Assembly: GCA_036936605.1 (NCBI GenBank)
Contig: JAUPFV010000005.1
Span: forward strand, 56,192,742-56,256,741
Direction of reading: 5' to 3'
DNA length: 64,000 nt
Origin: Limnanthes douglasii subsp. nivea
Taxonomy: Eukaryota > Streptophyta > Magnoliopsida > Brassicales > Limnanthaceae
Shown here: piece after piece, positions 12,717-25,229 of the stretch
Position numbering within the stretch: position 1 is the stretch's first letter
Layout: each line of letters begins with the position of its first letter
The notes under the pieces: model-generated
What the model was told of the DNA's origin: nothing
What the model saw: the letters and a program-made list of their open reading frames with translations, nothing else
The model's database searches: none
Made by a program: the position numbers and the translations under genes

Positions 12717-12944
12717 TCAGATCACAACATGGTGTTTTTAATATCTCGTTATATCATATGTTAGACTATTCTAGATTATCATTCAATTTTGTAATCGTAT
12801 AACTTTATGACAACATTTATTGTATTTCTTTCTTTGTTTTTACATTGCATTCTCAATTTTATTTGAACAACGTAGTTAAAAACGCAGTTATAAAATGTAG
12901 TTAAAAACGTATGTGAAAAACCTAGTAAATAACATGGTTGAAAG

Positions 12945-13020
12945 TAACCCCTCTAAAAGTTACTCCCTCCAAAATAACTCCCTCCAAAAGTAACTCCCTC
13001 CAGAATATTTCACGCCATTG
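12945..13020. repeat. Short tandem repeat, about 16-17 bp unit
   Basis: Four to five successive copies of TAACTCCCTCCAAAA, some with an extra AG, lie between the PMD gene and the next small reading frame. No function can be inferred. Confidence 0.7.
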
Positions 13021-13112
13021 TGACAATTTCCCTATATAAATGATCTATTAGAAGTCTTACAAGATACCAAAAAAGCATTCAGAAACAACTAAAAAACAAA
13101 ACATATTACTAT

Positions 13113-13462
13113 ATGGAGTTCAATGTCGATGAAAACTACCAAATGCTTCAGGAATCCAAATGTGAGATAGGGGAAGATACCAGTGATGCGTTTTTGAACG
13201 GGTTTTATGTATGATGTACTTCAGTTACGGACATGCTGGAACAAGAGAACTTGTTATGCGCAGTCGTGACCAAATCAAAAACAGGTACCTATTTTGCCAA
13301 CCGCTACGACGTTTACTCTTCTTGCCATTTAAAATTAAGCAAGAAGCGGCCGCTGTCTGGACATAACTTTCGTAGACTATATCACAAGGGATATGATGGC
13401 GTATCTTGAGGGAAAAAGGGGATGAGTGGGACGATAACATGGGATACGACTTTGAAGAATGA
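13113..13462 (+). pseudogene. Small broken gene downstream of the PMD gene
   Basis: A TATA-like CTATATAAATG at about 13032 is followed by an ATG at 13113 and a frame starting MEFNVDENYQMLQESKCEIG, which stops after about 34 codons. Further on in another frame, a coherent acidic end (MMAYLEGKRGDEWDDNMGYDFEE) precedes a TGA near 13460. I read this as one small acidic gene broken by frameshifts, placed between the PMD gene and the 92-bp array. I do not recognise the protein. Confidence 0.35.
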
Positions 13463-13759
13463 ATAATCTTATTTTTTTGGCGTTGTTCGATTAATCTTTA
13501 TGTTTTTATGTTTTAATTTGTCTTTATGTCTCTATGTTTTTGCGTTTTTATCCATGTTTTTATGTTTTAATTAGTCTTTATGTTTCGTTACAATGTTGTT
13601 CAATTAATTAAGAGTCATATATTTTTAAAGTTCAAATGTCTCACTTTTTATGCATTTATATGTGCACATACTTTAATTAATCATCTCTAGTAGTGAAATT
13701 AAGGACAAAATTTAATAAAAAACAATACGAGTGAAATGTCCAAAAGACCATCGCAATAA

Positions 13760-14126
13760 GTCTGTGCGACGCAAGCTCTCTTTTTGAAAAAACACAACCA
13801 AATGATTTGCATTGCGTCGCACGCGACGTATTCAAAAGAGCATCGCAATTAGGCAGTGTGACGCAAGCTCTTTGTTTAACAAAGCACAACCAAATGGTTT
13901 GTCATGCGTCGCACGCGACATGTTTAAAAGAGCGTCGAAATAAGGCCATGTGACGCAAGCTCTCTTTCTGACAAAACACAGCCAAATGTTTTGCATTGTG
14001 TCGCATATGACGGATGAACACAAAGTCGCAATTAGGCCTTGCGACGCAAGCTCTCTGTATGACAAAACACTGTCAAATGTTTTGCCTTCTGTCGCATGCG
14101 ACTAGTACAACTTAGGGCCGCACGCG
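13760..14126. repeat. Four 92-bp tandem repeats carrying GTCGCACGCGAC motifs
   Basis: Units start at 13760, 13852, 13944 and 14035, giving periods of 92, 92 and 91 bp. Each holds, in order, 'GTGCGACGCAAGCTCTCTTT', 'AAACACAACCAAATG(G)TTTG', 'GCGTCGCACGCGAC' and 'AAAGAGC(A/G)TCGCAATTAGG'. The palindromic core GTCGCACGCGAC is the same word family as the cluster upstream of the PMD gene. Minus-strand frames through the array only reflect the repeat. Confidence 0.88.
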
Positions 14127-14721
14127 AAATGTCTAATATGTGCTTGCACGCGACGCGTTTAATTAAACATTATTACTCGAAAAGATTATTAATTGAACAA
14201 AAACTAACATCATACAAAATTACATCAACTATTTCACAAAATTATATCAAGTGTTCAACAAAATTTCTTCAAATGTTGTACAAAATCATTTCAAATGTCG
14301 TCTCTTGTCAAATTGGTTACATGTGGTTTTTCGTTCAAGTTCATTTTCCTAGGTGGCATTATTTGTGTAAATTTGTTGAACCAACGGTAGTACGGATGCG
14401 CCAATTGACTCGCTTTTTCGGTTGCGTAAGCACCCCAGCAAGGGTATAATGGAGGCAATGGTCCATCGCTTAGACGAAAATTATCTTTATTGTTTGAAAA
14501 TGGTCAAATAAATGACCATTTTTTATAATGTAATTTAAAATTATTGAATAACAGATTTCGTAACACAACTTAATTTTTATTTTTAAATTAACTTAATAGA
14601 AAATAATATAAAACATAAAACATTTATTTTTTAAAAATTATTAATAAATGTTTGTTAATAATTTATATGTTAGAATATTAATCGAATAGAGTGATTAAAT
14701 TAAAGATTGTGTACAAAGTAC

Positions 14722-17700
14722 CTAATTATCATCTAGGCTTGGTAGATCAAAACATGCACCTTCCTCTTGAGCTATGGGTTGTGCTTCTTCTACTATTTCT
14801 GTCCAGGTTAATACTTCCGCCTTTCTGGTAAGTTGCGCATTTGTTTTGGTTTATGCCTCTTGTGGAAGTTTATGCGGGTCTTCTATTTGGAAGGTCTGGC
14901 TTCTGTTTTTTACGTTGTTTTATAGGTATATGTTGTCCTTCAGCTTCTGCTGATGGTTTTCTAGGACATACCTTACACAGTCAACGTTAAAATTTACATC
15001 TATAATCATGTTCACTATTACAAATGAACAACATGCATTATCAACATGCGATTGTTATAATAAACTAGTATACATACGTGCGATTTGTAGGCCATCTTCG
15101 AGGTATTGTATTTGAAAATAACATATCATGCGATTTAGGACATATTACTAATGACCTGATTCTTGTATTAATTCAAAGGCTAAAAAGAACTGTTAGTCCT
15201 TCATGTTTACCATTTGTATCAACATAGTCCCTTTCGTTCACTTCTGTATAAAACTCATCCCTTTCATTTTAAAAATTTGCACGATTAGTTCCTCCGCATA
15301 TTCCGGGGGACCGAAAGTGATATAAAACTTGGGATTTGGAGACCAAAAGTGATTCAAAACTTAGAATTTAAGTGCCACGTATGACTTTTTAAATGGTTTA
15401 TATGTGCGGGGGACTATATTTGCAAACTTTTAAAACGAAGGGGATGAGTTTTATGCAGAAGTAAACGAAAGGGACTATGTCAATACAAGTGGTAAACATG
15501 GAGGGCTAACAGTGTTTTTTACCCTAATTCAAACATGCATTTGCAAGCTATGTTTGCCATTGTGATTGTAAGCAAACTAATATGGAAACTATACTAATAT
15601 AGAAGTAGGTTACTTTCTTAATTGCGCTTTATAAGTAAAAAAAACTATCTTACGGAAGCACTTGTGCGATTTAAATGTAATCAACATCCTGAAGTGCCTA
15701 GGATAAGTATGAAAACAACAACTGCAAAATTAAAACACCAACATCTCGAAAATTCACAAAAAAAACAACATCCCGAGTATTAAAATACCAACCCGAATGA
15801 CTACCATCCACAATAAAAAATATATTAAAAAACAACATCCCCAAATTAAAAACACCAACAACTTAAAAACCTACATAAAATGACTTTGTAAAGTGATACC
15901 TAAAACATAATCCTAAAATGATCGATACCTAAAACATACAAAACATAATCCTTTGGCTACGTCTCAGATTGTGTCATACTAACATCGTCAGCTCCATTAT
16001 CGGATGTATCTTCAGCTTTCTTAAACAATTTGTTTGCTTCATCCTCTGTATGTTATGTTGTGTCCTCTGCTGTAAAACCCTCTACATAATTTTCATCCAA
16101 ATCCAATAGTTTTGTATCTCATTATGTCTTATCTATATTGCCTTCAACATCTTTAATTTTGAAACCATGTTATCTTGAAACATATACTATATTTTTGGGA
16201 ACCTCATCAACTGTTTTGGGTACCTCCACCACTTTTTCTGGTTGCTCTCCATCAAAAGAACAGAAGGGCAGTGCACAAGCCTTATCAATTGTTTCCTTAA
16301 CAGCTTCATCGTTTTTCTCTTGTTCTTCAAGCTTAGAAGTCAAAGCTGCTAGCTCTCTTTAGAGATCTTGAATCTGTGGAAAAGGTCATGCTCATATAAA
16401 AGCCAACCTTATACATTACTTACTTGTCTCTCTTTTCGTGCCAACAAAATTTTAAGACGTTTATTCTACACTGAGTACATGTATTTACCACTTCTTTTCT
16501 TCTTACTATCTTCCACTCTCTACAATAGAAAGGAACTACCACACCCCTTGTAAATTGTCGTCTTCTTTGTTCGAAGACTAGAACTTGGTTTTGTTGTGCT
16601 ACCACCAGTAAAATATCTCATGTGTTTTAGCTTCGTTTTTTTGGTGTACTTTTTTGTGTTTCCAACCACCCCCGTAGTGGTAATTCATAGTCATCTGCTG
16701 CGCCACCATAATTCGGTGTGGGTGATGGCTCACTTGATTTGGGTTCTGTGGTTGGAGGTTATCTATTACGCTTTCTTCTTTTGGTTATTCTTGTGGCAAT
16801 CAATTTTTTCCGTTTGTTTGACCTTCATTCATGACTCACTCGTAAACCTTCAAAGCTTCCCCCATGCTTACTGCAGTCAAATGCTATCTTTTTAGCCTCA
16901 GTAAACGTTATCTCGCTTTCCATAACCTACATATTCATTAACATCATATCACGAGGTTTGTTTGGAATACACAAGTTGTGATTCATTTACAACACAATAG
17001 TTGAATTTTGTTTGTAATACATTGGTCGCGATTGCAGTATATATAACACCATGCGATTTTAGTTGTACAAACAAATCACATTAGAGACTTACTCGTTCTC
17101 ATCAACTTGTTAAAAAAATACTATGCGATTTATTCATGCACGTACATGCGAGATACATGAGACATGTATGATGTATGAACACAATATATACATGAACATA
17201 ATATATACATGAACACAATATATAAATGATGCGATTTTCCAATAAAAACACATACATGTACCTAGAAGTTGATAACCCATAATAAAAAGAAACAGGATAA
17301 AAAACACAAAATCCTTACTTCAACACATAATGACAAGGACAACAACTACAACCAGACTAGATACGATGTACTAAGAGAACCCTAACTAAGAACAAACCTA
17401 GAACAAACCTAGAACAAAACATTTACCGACAAAAATTGCAGACCTCACTTTAACAAACATATACTAGCAGAACCCTAACCAAGAAAAAAACAAGATCAAA
17501 ACCCATATGTTGTTGCGTATTATTACGATTTGAGCAATGCCACTTACAATTACAAATTCATGCACACTTACATATTAACTACAGGCAACTATTTGAAACT
17601 TCTGACCATCATGACTACAATAATTAACTATTAACAACACATATTTTTTACCTCATTCTCATGCAGCGTGCACATCATTTTAATCATCGGCATGGTTGAT

Positions 17701-18345
17701 TCGTTGCACTCAAGCCCCCACCATTTATAACACCTACGTATCATGTCAGGCTTTGCCATAACAGTTCCTAAATTAGTGTGCACCATGATGAAGGGCTGCA
17801 ACAAACATAGACATTATAATGTCACCGCAAATAAGTTCAACTTACATATCAATGTATGGATTCATACTCACAAATAAAATAGCAACGCGGCCAATAAACG
17901 AGACAGGTGTCGAATTTTTTTTGTCCGCTTTTCCTAGCCCTTGGACTCAAAAAATATTTTTACATCAATTTAGAATCGTTCTCATCCGTGTCGGTGAATC
18001 GACCTATGAATGCTCATGTTTTGTTCACATGTATTGGCTTTGTGCCGTGTTTAAGCGCAAAGATGGCTTTCGCATCTTTTGTAGTCAATTTTACCAGCTT
18101 CGATCCTATTCTAAATGTCTTGTCCTTTACAGAATACGTCGTCACAATCTCCTCTATCAGCTTATAAAACTTCTTCATTGGTAAGTCTTTGTTTCGTAGA
18201 TCGAGCTGCTTTCAAAAAATATAGAAAGGAGTTTCCTTCGCCGTCTCAATATGTTCAACAGTTATTATGTTTTTCTTGAGTACGTTCAAAATACTAACTA
18301 ACCCATACCTGTAAAAGACCCTTTAGCCTTTATTTCACCTGCAAC
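14722..18345 (-). pseudogene. Decayed Ulp1-type MULE passenger gene (N-terminal part recognisable)
   Basis: Minus-strand pieces follow the same exon order as the protease gene in the large MULE (52782 down to 47707). Near 18330-17890 is an N-terminal exon with NVLKKNIITVEHIETAKETP, KFYKLIEEIVTTYS, FRIGSKLVKLTTKDAKAIF and ALKHGTK. It matches KFYSIIQYLVERFS ... FHIGSKFVKLTEDDVKVIF ... GMKHGTE of the other copy. At 16900-16590 is a basic segment (SNKRKK, RITKRRKR) and PSPTPNYGG. At 16380-15960 is a coiled-coil start (RELAALTSKLEEQEKN) followed by an acidic stretch. The last frame ends at about 14722 with EIVEEAQPIAQEEG and a TAG. Several in-frame stops occur (for example after HVNKT). The catalytic Ulp1 His/Cys exons are not visible, so either the 3' part is missing or it has diverged. 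A MITE sits in it at 15178-15524. Confidence 0.72.
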
Positions 18346-18840
18346 AAACAAATGTGACTGCTTAATTCACAGTTACAAATGCATTAGTAACATACAAATC
18401 GCATTAGTGATTTACTCGTTCTTCATCAACTTGCTAAAAATACTATACGATCTATTCATCAATGAACCCACATACAGCCGAGATACATGTACACAACATA
18501 TACATGATGCGGTTTTGCCATAATGACAAATACAACAACCACAACCAAGAACAAATAATGACAACTACAACAATTACAACCAACAGTAGATAATGACAAC
18601 TACTTCAACTATAACACCATGCGATTTTAGTTGAACACCACTACAAGAAAACCAAGTGATTGTAGTTGAACTAAAATATCTAATTAACGATTTACTCGTT
18701 CTCTATCAACTTGCTAAAAATACTATGCAATTTACTCGTTCTCCATCAACTTACTAAAAATACTATGCGATTTATTCATCAATGAACCCACATAAATGCC
18801 AGATACATGTACACTACATATACATGATGCAATTTTCCAA
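15040..18840. repeat. Dispersed ATGCGATTT motif family in the Ulp1-type MULE
   Basis: At least a dozen copies lie in non-coding DNA between gene pieces: about 15043 (ATGCGATTG), 15079 (GTGCGATTT), 15128 (ATGCGATTT), 15667 (GTGCGATTT), 17053, 17133, 17230, 18504 (ATGCGGTTT), 18620 and 18763, with decayed forms (ATGCAATTT) at 18725 and 18828. Some lie in a longer repeated context: 'AAAATACTATGCGATTTATT', then CAC(A)TA..TGCGAGATACATG..., then ATACATGATGCGATTTTCCA. Repeats of this context at 17120-17250, 18430-18510 and 18710-18840 show that the whole block was duplicated. Confidence 0.75.
15178..15524. mobile_element. Non-autonomous MITE (MULE-like), 347 bp, with perfect TSD
   Basis: The left end starts GGCTAAAAAGAACTGTTAG. 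The reverse complement of the right end starts GGGTAAAAAACACTGTTAG. The inverted repeats extend about 115 bp on each side through shared words such as CATGTTTACCA, ACATAGTCCCTTTCGTT and AAAACTCATCCC. Both ends are flanked by the 9-bp duplication TAATTCAAA (15169-15177 and 15525-15533). The 9-bp duplication and long inverted repeats fit a Mutator-type foldback MITE. It has no coding capacity. The perfect duplication argues for a fairly recent insertion. Confidence 0.9.
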
Positions 18841-19534
18841 TAAAACACATGCACGTACCCAGAAGTCGATAACCCATAATCAACAAACAAGATAAAAAAA
18901 CATTTAATGCTTACTTCAATGGATAATGGCGACTACAACAACCACAATCAGACTAGAGACGGCGTACTAGTAGACCCTAACCAAGAACAAACCAAGTACA
19001 AAACACTTATCGACGATATAACTTCAAACCAGTAAATACCCCAACCTAAAGTTCACTTTAACAAAAATTGCAGACCTTAACACTCAAGGACTAAATCATC
19101 ACACAAATTATCTAAATTAACTAAGCAAAATTCAGTTTACACGTACTTTTACTAGAGTTTCTATCGATAAAAAGATTATCGTCGTTCACCGATTAGCGAC
19201 CACAAATGCTTTGTAGGGGTTGCCGGAGGTGCTACGCCTGAAGTTACTTCTTGCCGGTGACTTTCCTCGATCGCCGGATTACGAACGGGGTTTAGAGTTT
19301 TGGTAACTTTAGTTTACAAAGACTCTTGGTATTGTGCATAGAGTAGAGTGTTTTGTGGAGGGAAAAAATACCAAAAATCTAGGTAAAAAACTCTCAAAAA
19401 AATTATTCACAACCTAATTGACCCTAATTATAGTACATGATCATTTTTATCCATATTTTATGGTTGGTTACCGATTGATAGTACCCTATTTTAGGTATTT
19501 AAACTTCAAAAATGTATTTTCCAATAGTTTTCTC

Positions 19535-21400
19535 TGTTTAATATATGAGATTCAAAAGTTATACCAACTGTTTGGATTTTGATATATAATAAAAAAGAAG
19601 TTAAAATAAAATTTTAAATTCAATTAAATTCTAAAAATTGTATCCCATTTTTAAGAGTTACTAACATTCCAACTTTTGTTTCAAAACCCATGATTAAGTC
19701 AAAGCCCTAATTAGTTCACTTTCACTACCTCAATCCTTTTCAAAATTATATCGATTCGTTAAATTTTAGTCTTTCGATAAATTTGATTTGTATGAAAGTA
19801 CAATGACCAACATTAACACCCGCTTCGAATATTAATCTCATTTTGAACTATTTCTAAAATACATTAACTATGTAAAAGGTTATCTTAACGAAATTGAAAA
19901 AATATATTTACAAAACTTGTGCTTGAAGTTATTCTTTTTGTTTTTTTCGACCAAAGTAAATCTATTTTGTTTGTGATTGGTGAATAAAATGGACAAATAA
20001 TAATATGAAATGTCCTAATCAAGTAGTCTTTTTACGAAATAGAGGTGTTTAATTGGACAGCTGAAGCTGAGTTCAGTTCAGAGAATAGATGCAAAGAAAA
20101 GAAGAAAGATTGAAGCGACAGAAATATTCATTTGCTATCCACCCAGACCAATTATGTAACCAATCACTTCTCTCTCTCCTCTTCAAGACGGGCCGTATTT
20201 ACTTTACTGCAAAGTATAGATTCTACACCAATTATGTGTGGAACCAGCTTTGTTGCGAATACGAAGGGACCGCGAACCAGAGACCATCTGATTCAGATTA
20301 ATTCGTTGTTATCCCCAGTATCCAAATTTTAATCTAACTTTGCGTTGGATTTGGGTCGAAATGGTTTGTAATGATGTATAAATATATAATATATAATGCA
20401 GTACATAATATAATTTTAAAAATACTGTTAAACTAACCAAACTGAATCGCACGTTTTTATCGGTTTTGGTCTCGTTAATTCAAAACTGGACCGATAACCA
20501 TCCTAGACCCGATAATTACGAGATAGATGAATACCTACGCAACCGTTTTCAATCTAGACAATTAAAATAAATAAATAAATACATATTTAATAAATTATTT
20601 GTTCAAAATAAAACTCTCCATTGTATTTTTCTAATGTGATATCTATAAATATTGTATATTGTTTCTTTTGGAGGCAATATTTGCGTATCGGTATGACAAT
20701 TTGTTATATCTTGATTGTATATTTTTTAACCAATTTATTTTATCGTATTTTTTTTGTATTTTCATGAATTTTTTATTTTTGTTGGAATAATTAAAATTGA
20801 TAAAAATATTCAATTTCCAAACTATGAATCAAAACTATCAAATTGTTTATTTATATATTAAGTTTGATTAACTTGTTTTATATATTTTCTAATTTACTTT
20901 ATTTTGTTGGTGTGTTTTTAGGTTTATCCTACACGTTTTTTTTAAATTGATTATTTTCCTATTAGGGATCTCCTCAGATTAACCAAACATGTTTAGATCA
21001 CTATATTCTCTTATAAGTATTTAGGCGACCCAATTTGGGTAATATCTATCTCTATTATATACTTTATATGTTTTTAGTTTAATTTTTTACTTTGTCTTAC
21101 CTTGTACAAGACTACTTCAACTAATTTGGAAAAATTCATTCTCAAAGCTCAAACGGTAAGTCATCAAAAAAATGGGACCTACATCACCCATCGGTCATCA
21201 AATTTTAGAAAAATACAAAATGTGTGTGGGTATATTTCATTTTAAAAAGTACATGAATAACACGAAAATTTATTGTTTTATTTGAATTTTGTAAAGATGA
21301 GTAGGCTACCATAATGTATAAATAATATTTGGTGAACCTACTACTCTATTCCTAATCCTAATGCACAATCCCTTAATAATTTTTAAACCAACCTACCATT
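19535..21400. other. Non-coding AT-rich stretch
   Basis: No gene supported. A 70-codon frame at 20089-20301 has no recognisable content. A segment at about 20430-20510 is rich in CGGTTT/AACCG words (for example ATCGGTTTTGGTCTCG and ACTGGACCGATAACC), similar in style to 53860-54270. Confidence 0.45.
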
Positions 21401-21699
21401 TTATACCAAATATCCAGATTGTTATTCCATTCCCCTTATTCACACTTCAAGGGTTAAGATTTTCATTGGAGTTCAAATTAAACATTCACCAATAACAGTA
21501 AAAGAAATCCAAAACATAGAATTTATTGTTCAGCAAATCTATGTGTTATCTGATGTTATTAACAACACTCTAAAAGTTTCTAAAACTTCCCAACAAGTTA
21601 CTTCTCGATTCACAAATCCTTGGTTTCAATCAAAGCAAACGCGTATAATATGCGGGGTGTGTTTGGTTTTAAAGAGTGCTTGTGCTAATCTAGAAGGTT

Positions 21700-24600
21700 A
21701 TTGTTTTTCTTTAAATCTTGTACGGTAAGCAAGCTATCATTGTGTTTGAAGGTTGTACTTGGAATTTTAGTAAATTTCTCATTGTGTTAAATAAGTGGGC
21801 GCTTATGGCTTCCATGACCAAAGACCTGATGTATGGGTAAAAATATTTAATCTCCCTCAAAAGCTTTTACCTCTAAAAATCTCAGTTATATCGATAATGA
21901 TATTAGGATCCATAAGTACGTCGATTAACAACCAGAGAATAAAGTTAAGCTTAGGTTTGCACATGAATGTACTGTTATTAGGTTTGTTATTAGGTTTGGT
22001 GATATAATCTAAAATGAGCTTTAAATAAGATGCTTGCTAGATCGATCACGTTACGGTTGTAATATAAGGGTGTACCCTCTTATAGCGGTAACTGTGATAT
22101 ATTCTGCCATGCTATATCGTTATCACCCTTCCCAACCAATCTTCGATAGTGGGAGATTTTAATATTAGAATTGGGAAAGAGATTTAACTATACTGCATCA
22201 TCGTGCATGAGAACCATAATGAGATTGAGGGCTCAACTCTGGATACCTACGATTATAGATCTAAACAAATAATAATTGGGTCATTAGAAGTGGTCATTTT
22301 AACTATTGATATATCTCATCTGTTAGCCAACAAAAATGCACTGCCTCAGGTGGTTCTTTCGAATCTGACCTAAGCATAGAGATTGAATGTGCGACCGTCA
22401 AAGAAGAAGAGAAATCCTTCTTTTACGTTCATGCCCAAATTTTGGAAAAGATAGATGTAAGTAAATAAGATGTCAAGGTGGATATAGTCCTTAACAACCT
22501 ATGAGTCATGCATCCTGTTGTAACTTTTTAAATGTTTATTACATCTTGGAATTTTAGTGGGTTAAATGACCTAATACAAAAAATGATGTTGATTTTATTT
22601 TTCGCAATAAAGTATCCCTTATTTGTATTGGAAACCGGGACGAGGGATCAAGGAAATAGGGCCATTATCATTTATATGGTCATATTATGGCACTTTAGCA
22701 TAAACCACGACTCTTGCTCTTTTGGCATGATCTGGATTATCTAGAACTTTAGTATCCTAACGATCTTTGTCCTTAATTTGACTATATAATATTTTTAATG
22801 TAAACTTAATTTCTTAACCTCTTATAATGTATGATGCTTGATGGGCACCTACGTGTTCAACAAGATGGTTGATACAGTTTCACTTTGGTTGGACCTTAGT
22901 GATATAAATGAGACAACATTTGATATCCCTTGGGGAGTTTAATGATATCTGTAAGCCAAAGTACTGTATTGGTTACAGTGTTATTAGAACTCACTAATTG
23001 ATGACTTTAACTAATGTTGTTACCATAATGAACTCTGTGATTTACATACCACGAGTTACTAGATTTCATGCTCTAATAAACATCATGATAACCATATCAC
23101 GTTCAAATTGATCGTATCCTAGTCAGCATAATTATGATGACTATTACCTTATGTCGTTTTCTCATTATTCTCACCCGTTTACATCAAACCACACCACCGC
23201 CACCCTTAATTTGGGACCTATTTGGCCTAAATATTAAAATGTTCATCAAGTTATTCATATGGTAATCCTATTGTGACTTAAAGAGTATTATGTCGACTAG
23301 TTAAAATTTACCCAATTTTAATTTGGGTATGCATATCATGTATAATATCCTTAAGTAGTAGAAATAAATTTGCATTAGAAACTCGCAGAGGTTTAACTAT
23401 TTTTTTTGTGTTATCTTTGCCCACGACGACCTGGTTTTTGCATAATCTAGACTTTTAGTTGATATTTTTTACCCTAGTCTTGTGATTGGAGAGATACAAG
23501 CCTTATCTGATTTTATTTTCCTCAGCATGGCTAAGGATTATTTCTGTAAACAAAAACCTTGATAAGTCTTGCTCAAACTGGGTGACTGTAACACAATATT
23601 GTTTTTATCAATAACATTTAGAATAACCTTACCATTTTATATTATGGGTTTGTCAAGGTTTTTATGAACTAGTTCTCCAATCTGTTAGAACATAAAATTA
23701 ATTAAGGTTTTGAGGGGTTTGCACATGTAATCATTATGATCAATATCAAAGGTCCAAACTTTCAATAAGGCCAACATGACTAGCTCCGTGATCAACACCA
23801 AAATTAAAAATATTTTTAAATATTGACAATAATAAATTCTCGGGTTCAGATAACTTCAATTCTGTTTTTTTTAAATCCTCGTGGAACATTGTTGGTAACA
23901 ACTTATTTAATAATGTTCATATATTCTTTGAGTCGTTGTATCTTGACCAATCTTGTACTAAAAAATTGATTGCTCTCATTCTAAAATCTGATACTTTCTC
24001 TTTTGTAATGGACTTCAGACTCACCGCCTATTGTTTCGTCATTTACAGTCATCTCTAAGATAATGGCCAATAGAACTAAAGAATATGCTTTTTATCTTAT
24101 TGACTAGTCTTAGTCGATATTTGTAACCAATTAGAATATATCCGAAAACATCTTATATCTCAAAAGTTTCTGAGGGGTTACACATAAGAACCTAAGATGA
24201 CCCTTAAAATTAATCTTATGAAAGCGTTTAACAGTGTGAGACATAATCTCATTCTTGAATATTAATTGCTATGATATGTTTGAACCAAATAATCCCATAG
24301 ATTATTTAATGCCTATCTAACTCCACACCTATAGTGTAAAATGGAGATCCCATGATATTATTTTGGAACGGATACGCATTCGTCAAAGAGATCCATTATC
24401 CTCGTTTTGTTTTGTTTTTGTTATACAAGTCCTCTCGACTATTCTAAAAAAACATTAATGATATAAAGTTTAGATTTCACTCAACGTGTCATAACCTTAA
24501 AACTGTAAACCTTTACTTTGCAAACTTTCTTATTATATTTTAAGGGTATTAATCCCTTATTTTGATTATAGATGGCATGACTGCATTTTATAACCTTTCA

Positions 24601-25224
24601 GACCTCCAAATAAGCCCTAGGAATAGTCATATTTTCTTGTTTAGAATTAATAAATCACTTAAATATGATATCATTTTTAATGGTGCTAGTCGGCTTCCTC
24701 ATGATAGATCGAGTAACTTTCAAAGTCACAACTAATTTTGTGAATTAACAGATTCTATCCACGCTTCCCCTCCGCCAAGTGGAATCACTCCAAATTTCCT
24801 TACGAGATTCCCAATAGCGAAAGTGGAAATTTTATTATCAAACACACCTACCATTTCATTTGTAGGTATGTTCCCTACATCGAGTGGGCTGGATTGGTAT
24901 GACATAAATACAATATATTTCATCATGCTTTTATTTTTTGTTTTGTGATCCTGCAAGTGGTCTACTCGGGGTATGTTTATTAGTTAGAGACTAAACACTT
25001 CTATGATCCCCGCCGATTGTGTGTTATGTAGTAACAATCAAGAAATATATAAATATCGCAGCATATCGGATGATACGTGTTCCAAGTTTGTCTTTGTTCA
25101 TTATTTCCTCGATTTTTTAGATGGGTCCATGGTGTTGGCGGATGTCACATTTGGTATGTTTGCTTCAATGCAGTGACATATCATGTTTGGTTGTAGCAAC
25201 CTCTAGAATTTTCGGTACCCTGTC
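21700..25224 (+). mobile_element. Decayed LINE (+): ORF1 and ORF2 remnants, cut by an LTR element
   Basis: Broken plus-strand frames follow a plant LINE. Near 21800-21960 is the DUF4283-type ORF1 core (DVWVKIFNLPQKLLPLKIS, then NNQRIKLSLG). At 22532-22744 is the endonuclease start (ITSWNFSGLNDLIQK, LFVLETGTR). Around 24480-24680 is the RT catalytic-loop region (FHSTCHNLKTVNLYFANFLI, in which the FADD box has decayed, then ISPRNSHIFLFRINKS). Near 24740-25170 is the zinc-binding RVT C-terminus (HASPPPSG, PADCVLCSNNQEIYKYR, VFVHYFLDF). There are many stops. The LTR retrotransposon at 25230 has the duplication GTTGG at its two edges. The LINE therefore probably continued at 35094, although I recognise no coding sequence there. 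Confidence 0.68.
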
Positions 25225-25229
25225 GTTGG

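Larger units (their letters stand above)
14722..19534. mobile_element. Older Ulp1-type MULE, right terminus at 19534
   Basis: The right edge reads (reverse complement, inward) GAGAAAACTATTGGAAAATA. It matches the right edge of the 12.2-kb MULE (GAGAAAACTACCGGTAAATA). Inside lies the decayed Ulp1-type gene. Non-coding DNA between its exons carries repeated ATGCGATTT words. The expected 9-bp target duplication would be TGTTTAATA (19535-19543), but I could not find its partner. The left end is therefore unknown. It may lie between 14.2 and 14.7 kb, or as far left as about 10.3 kb if the PMD gene belongs to the same element. The start given is simply the end of the recognised gene. Confidence 0.6.

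Noticed and set aside
13677..14065. Cys-rich minus-strand ORFs of 70-77 codons
   Set aside because: They only reflect the 92-bp tandem repeat.
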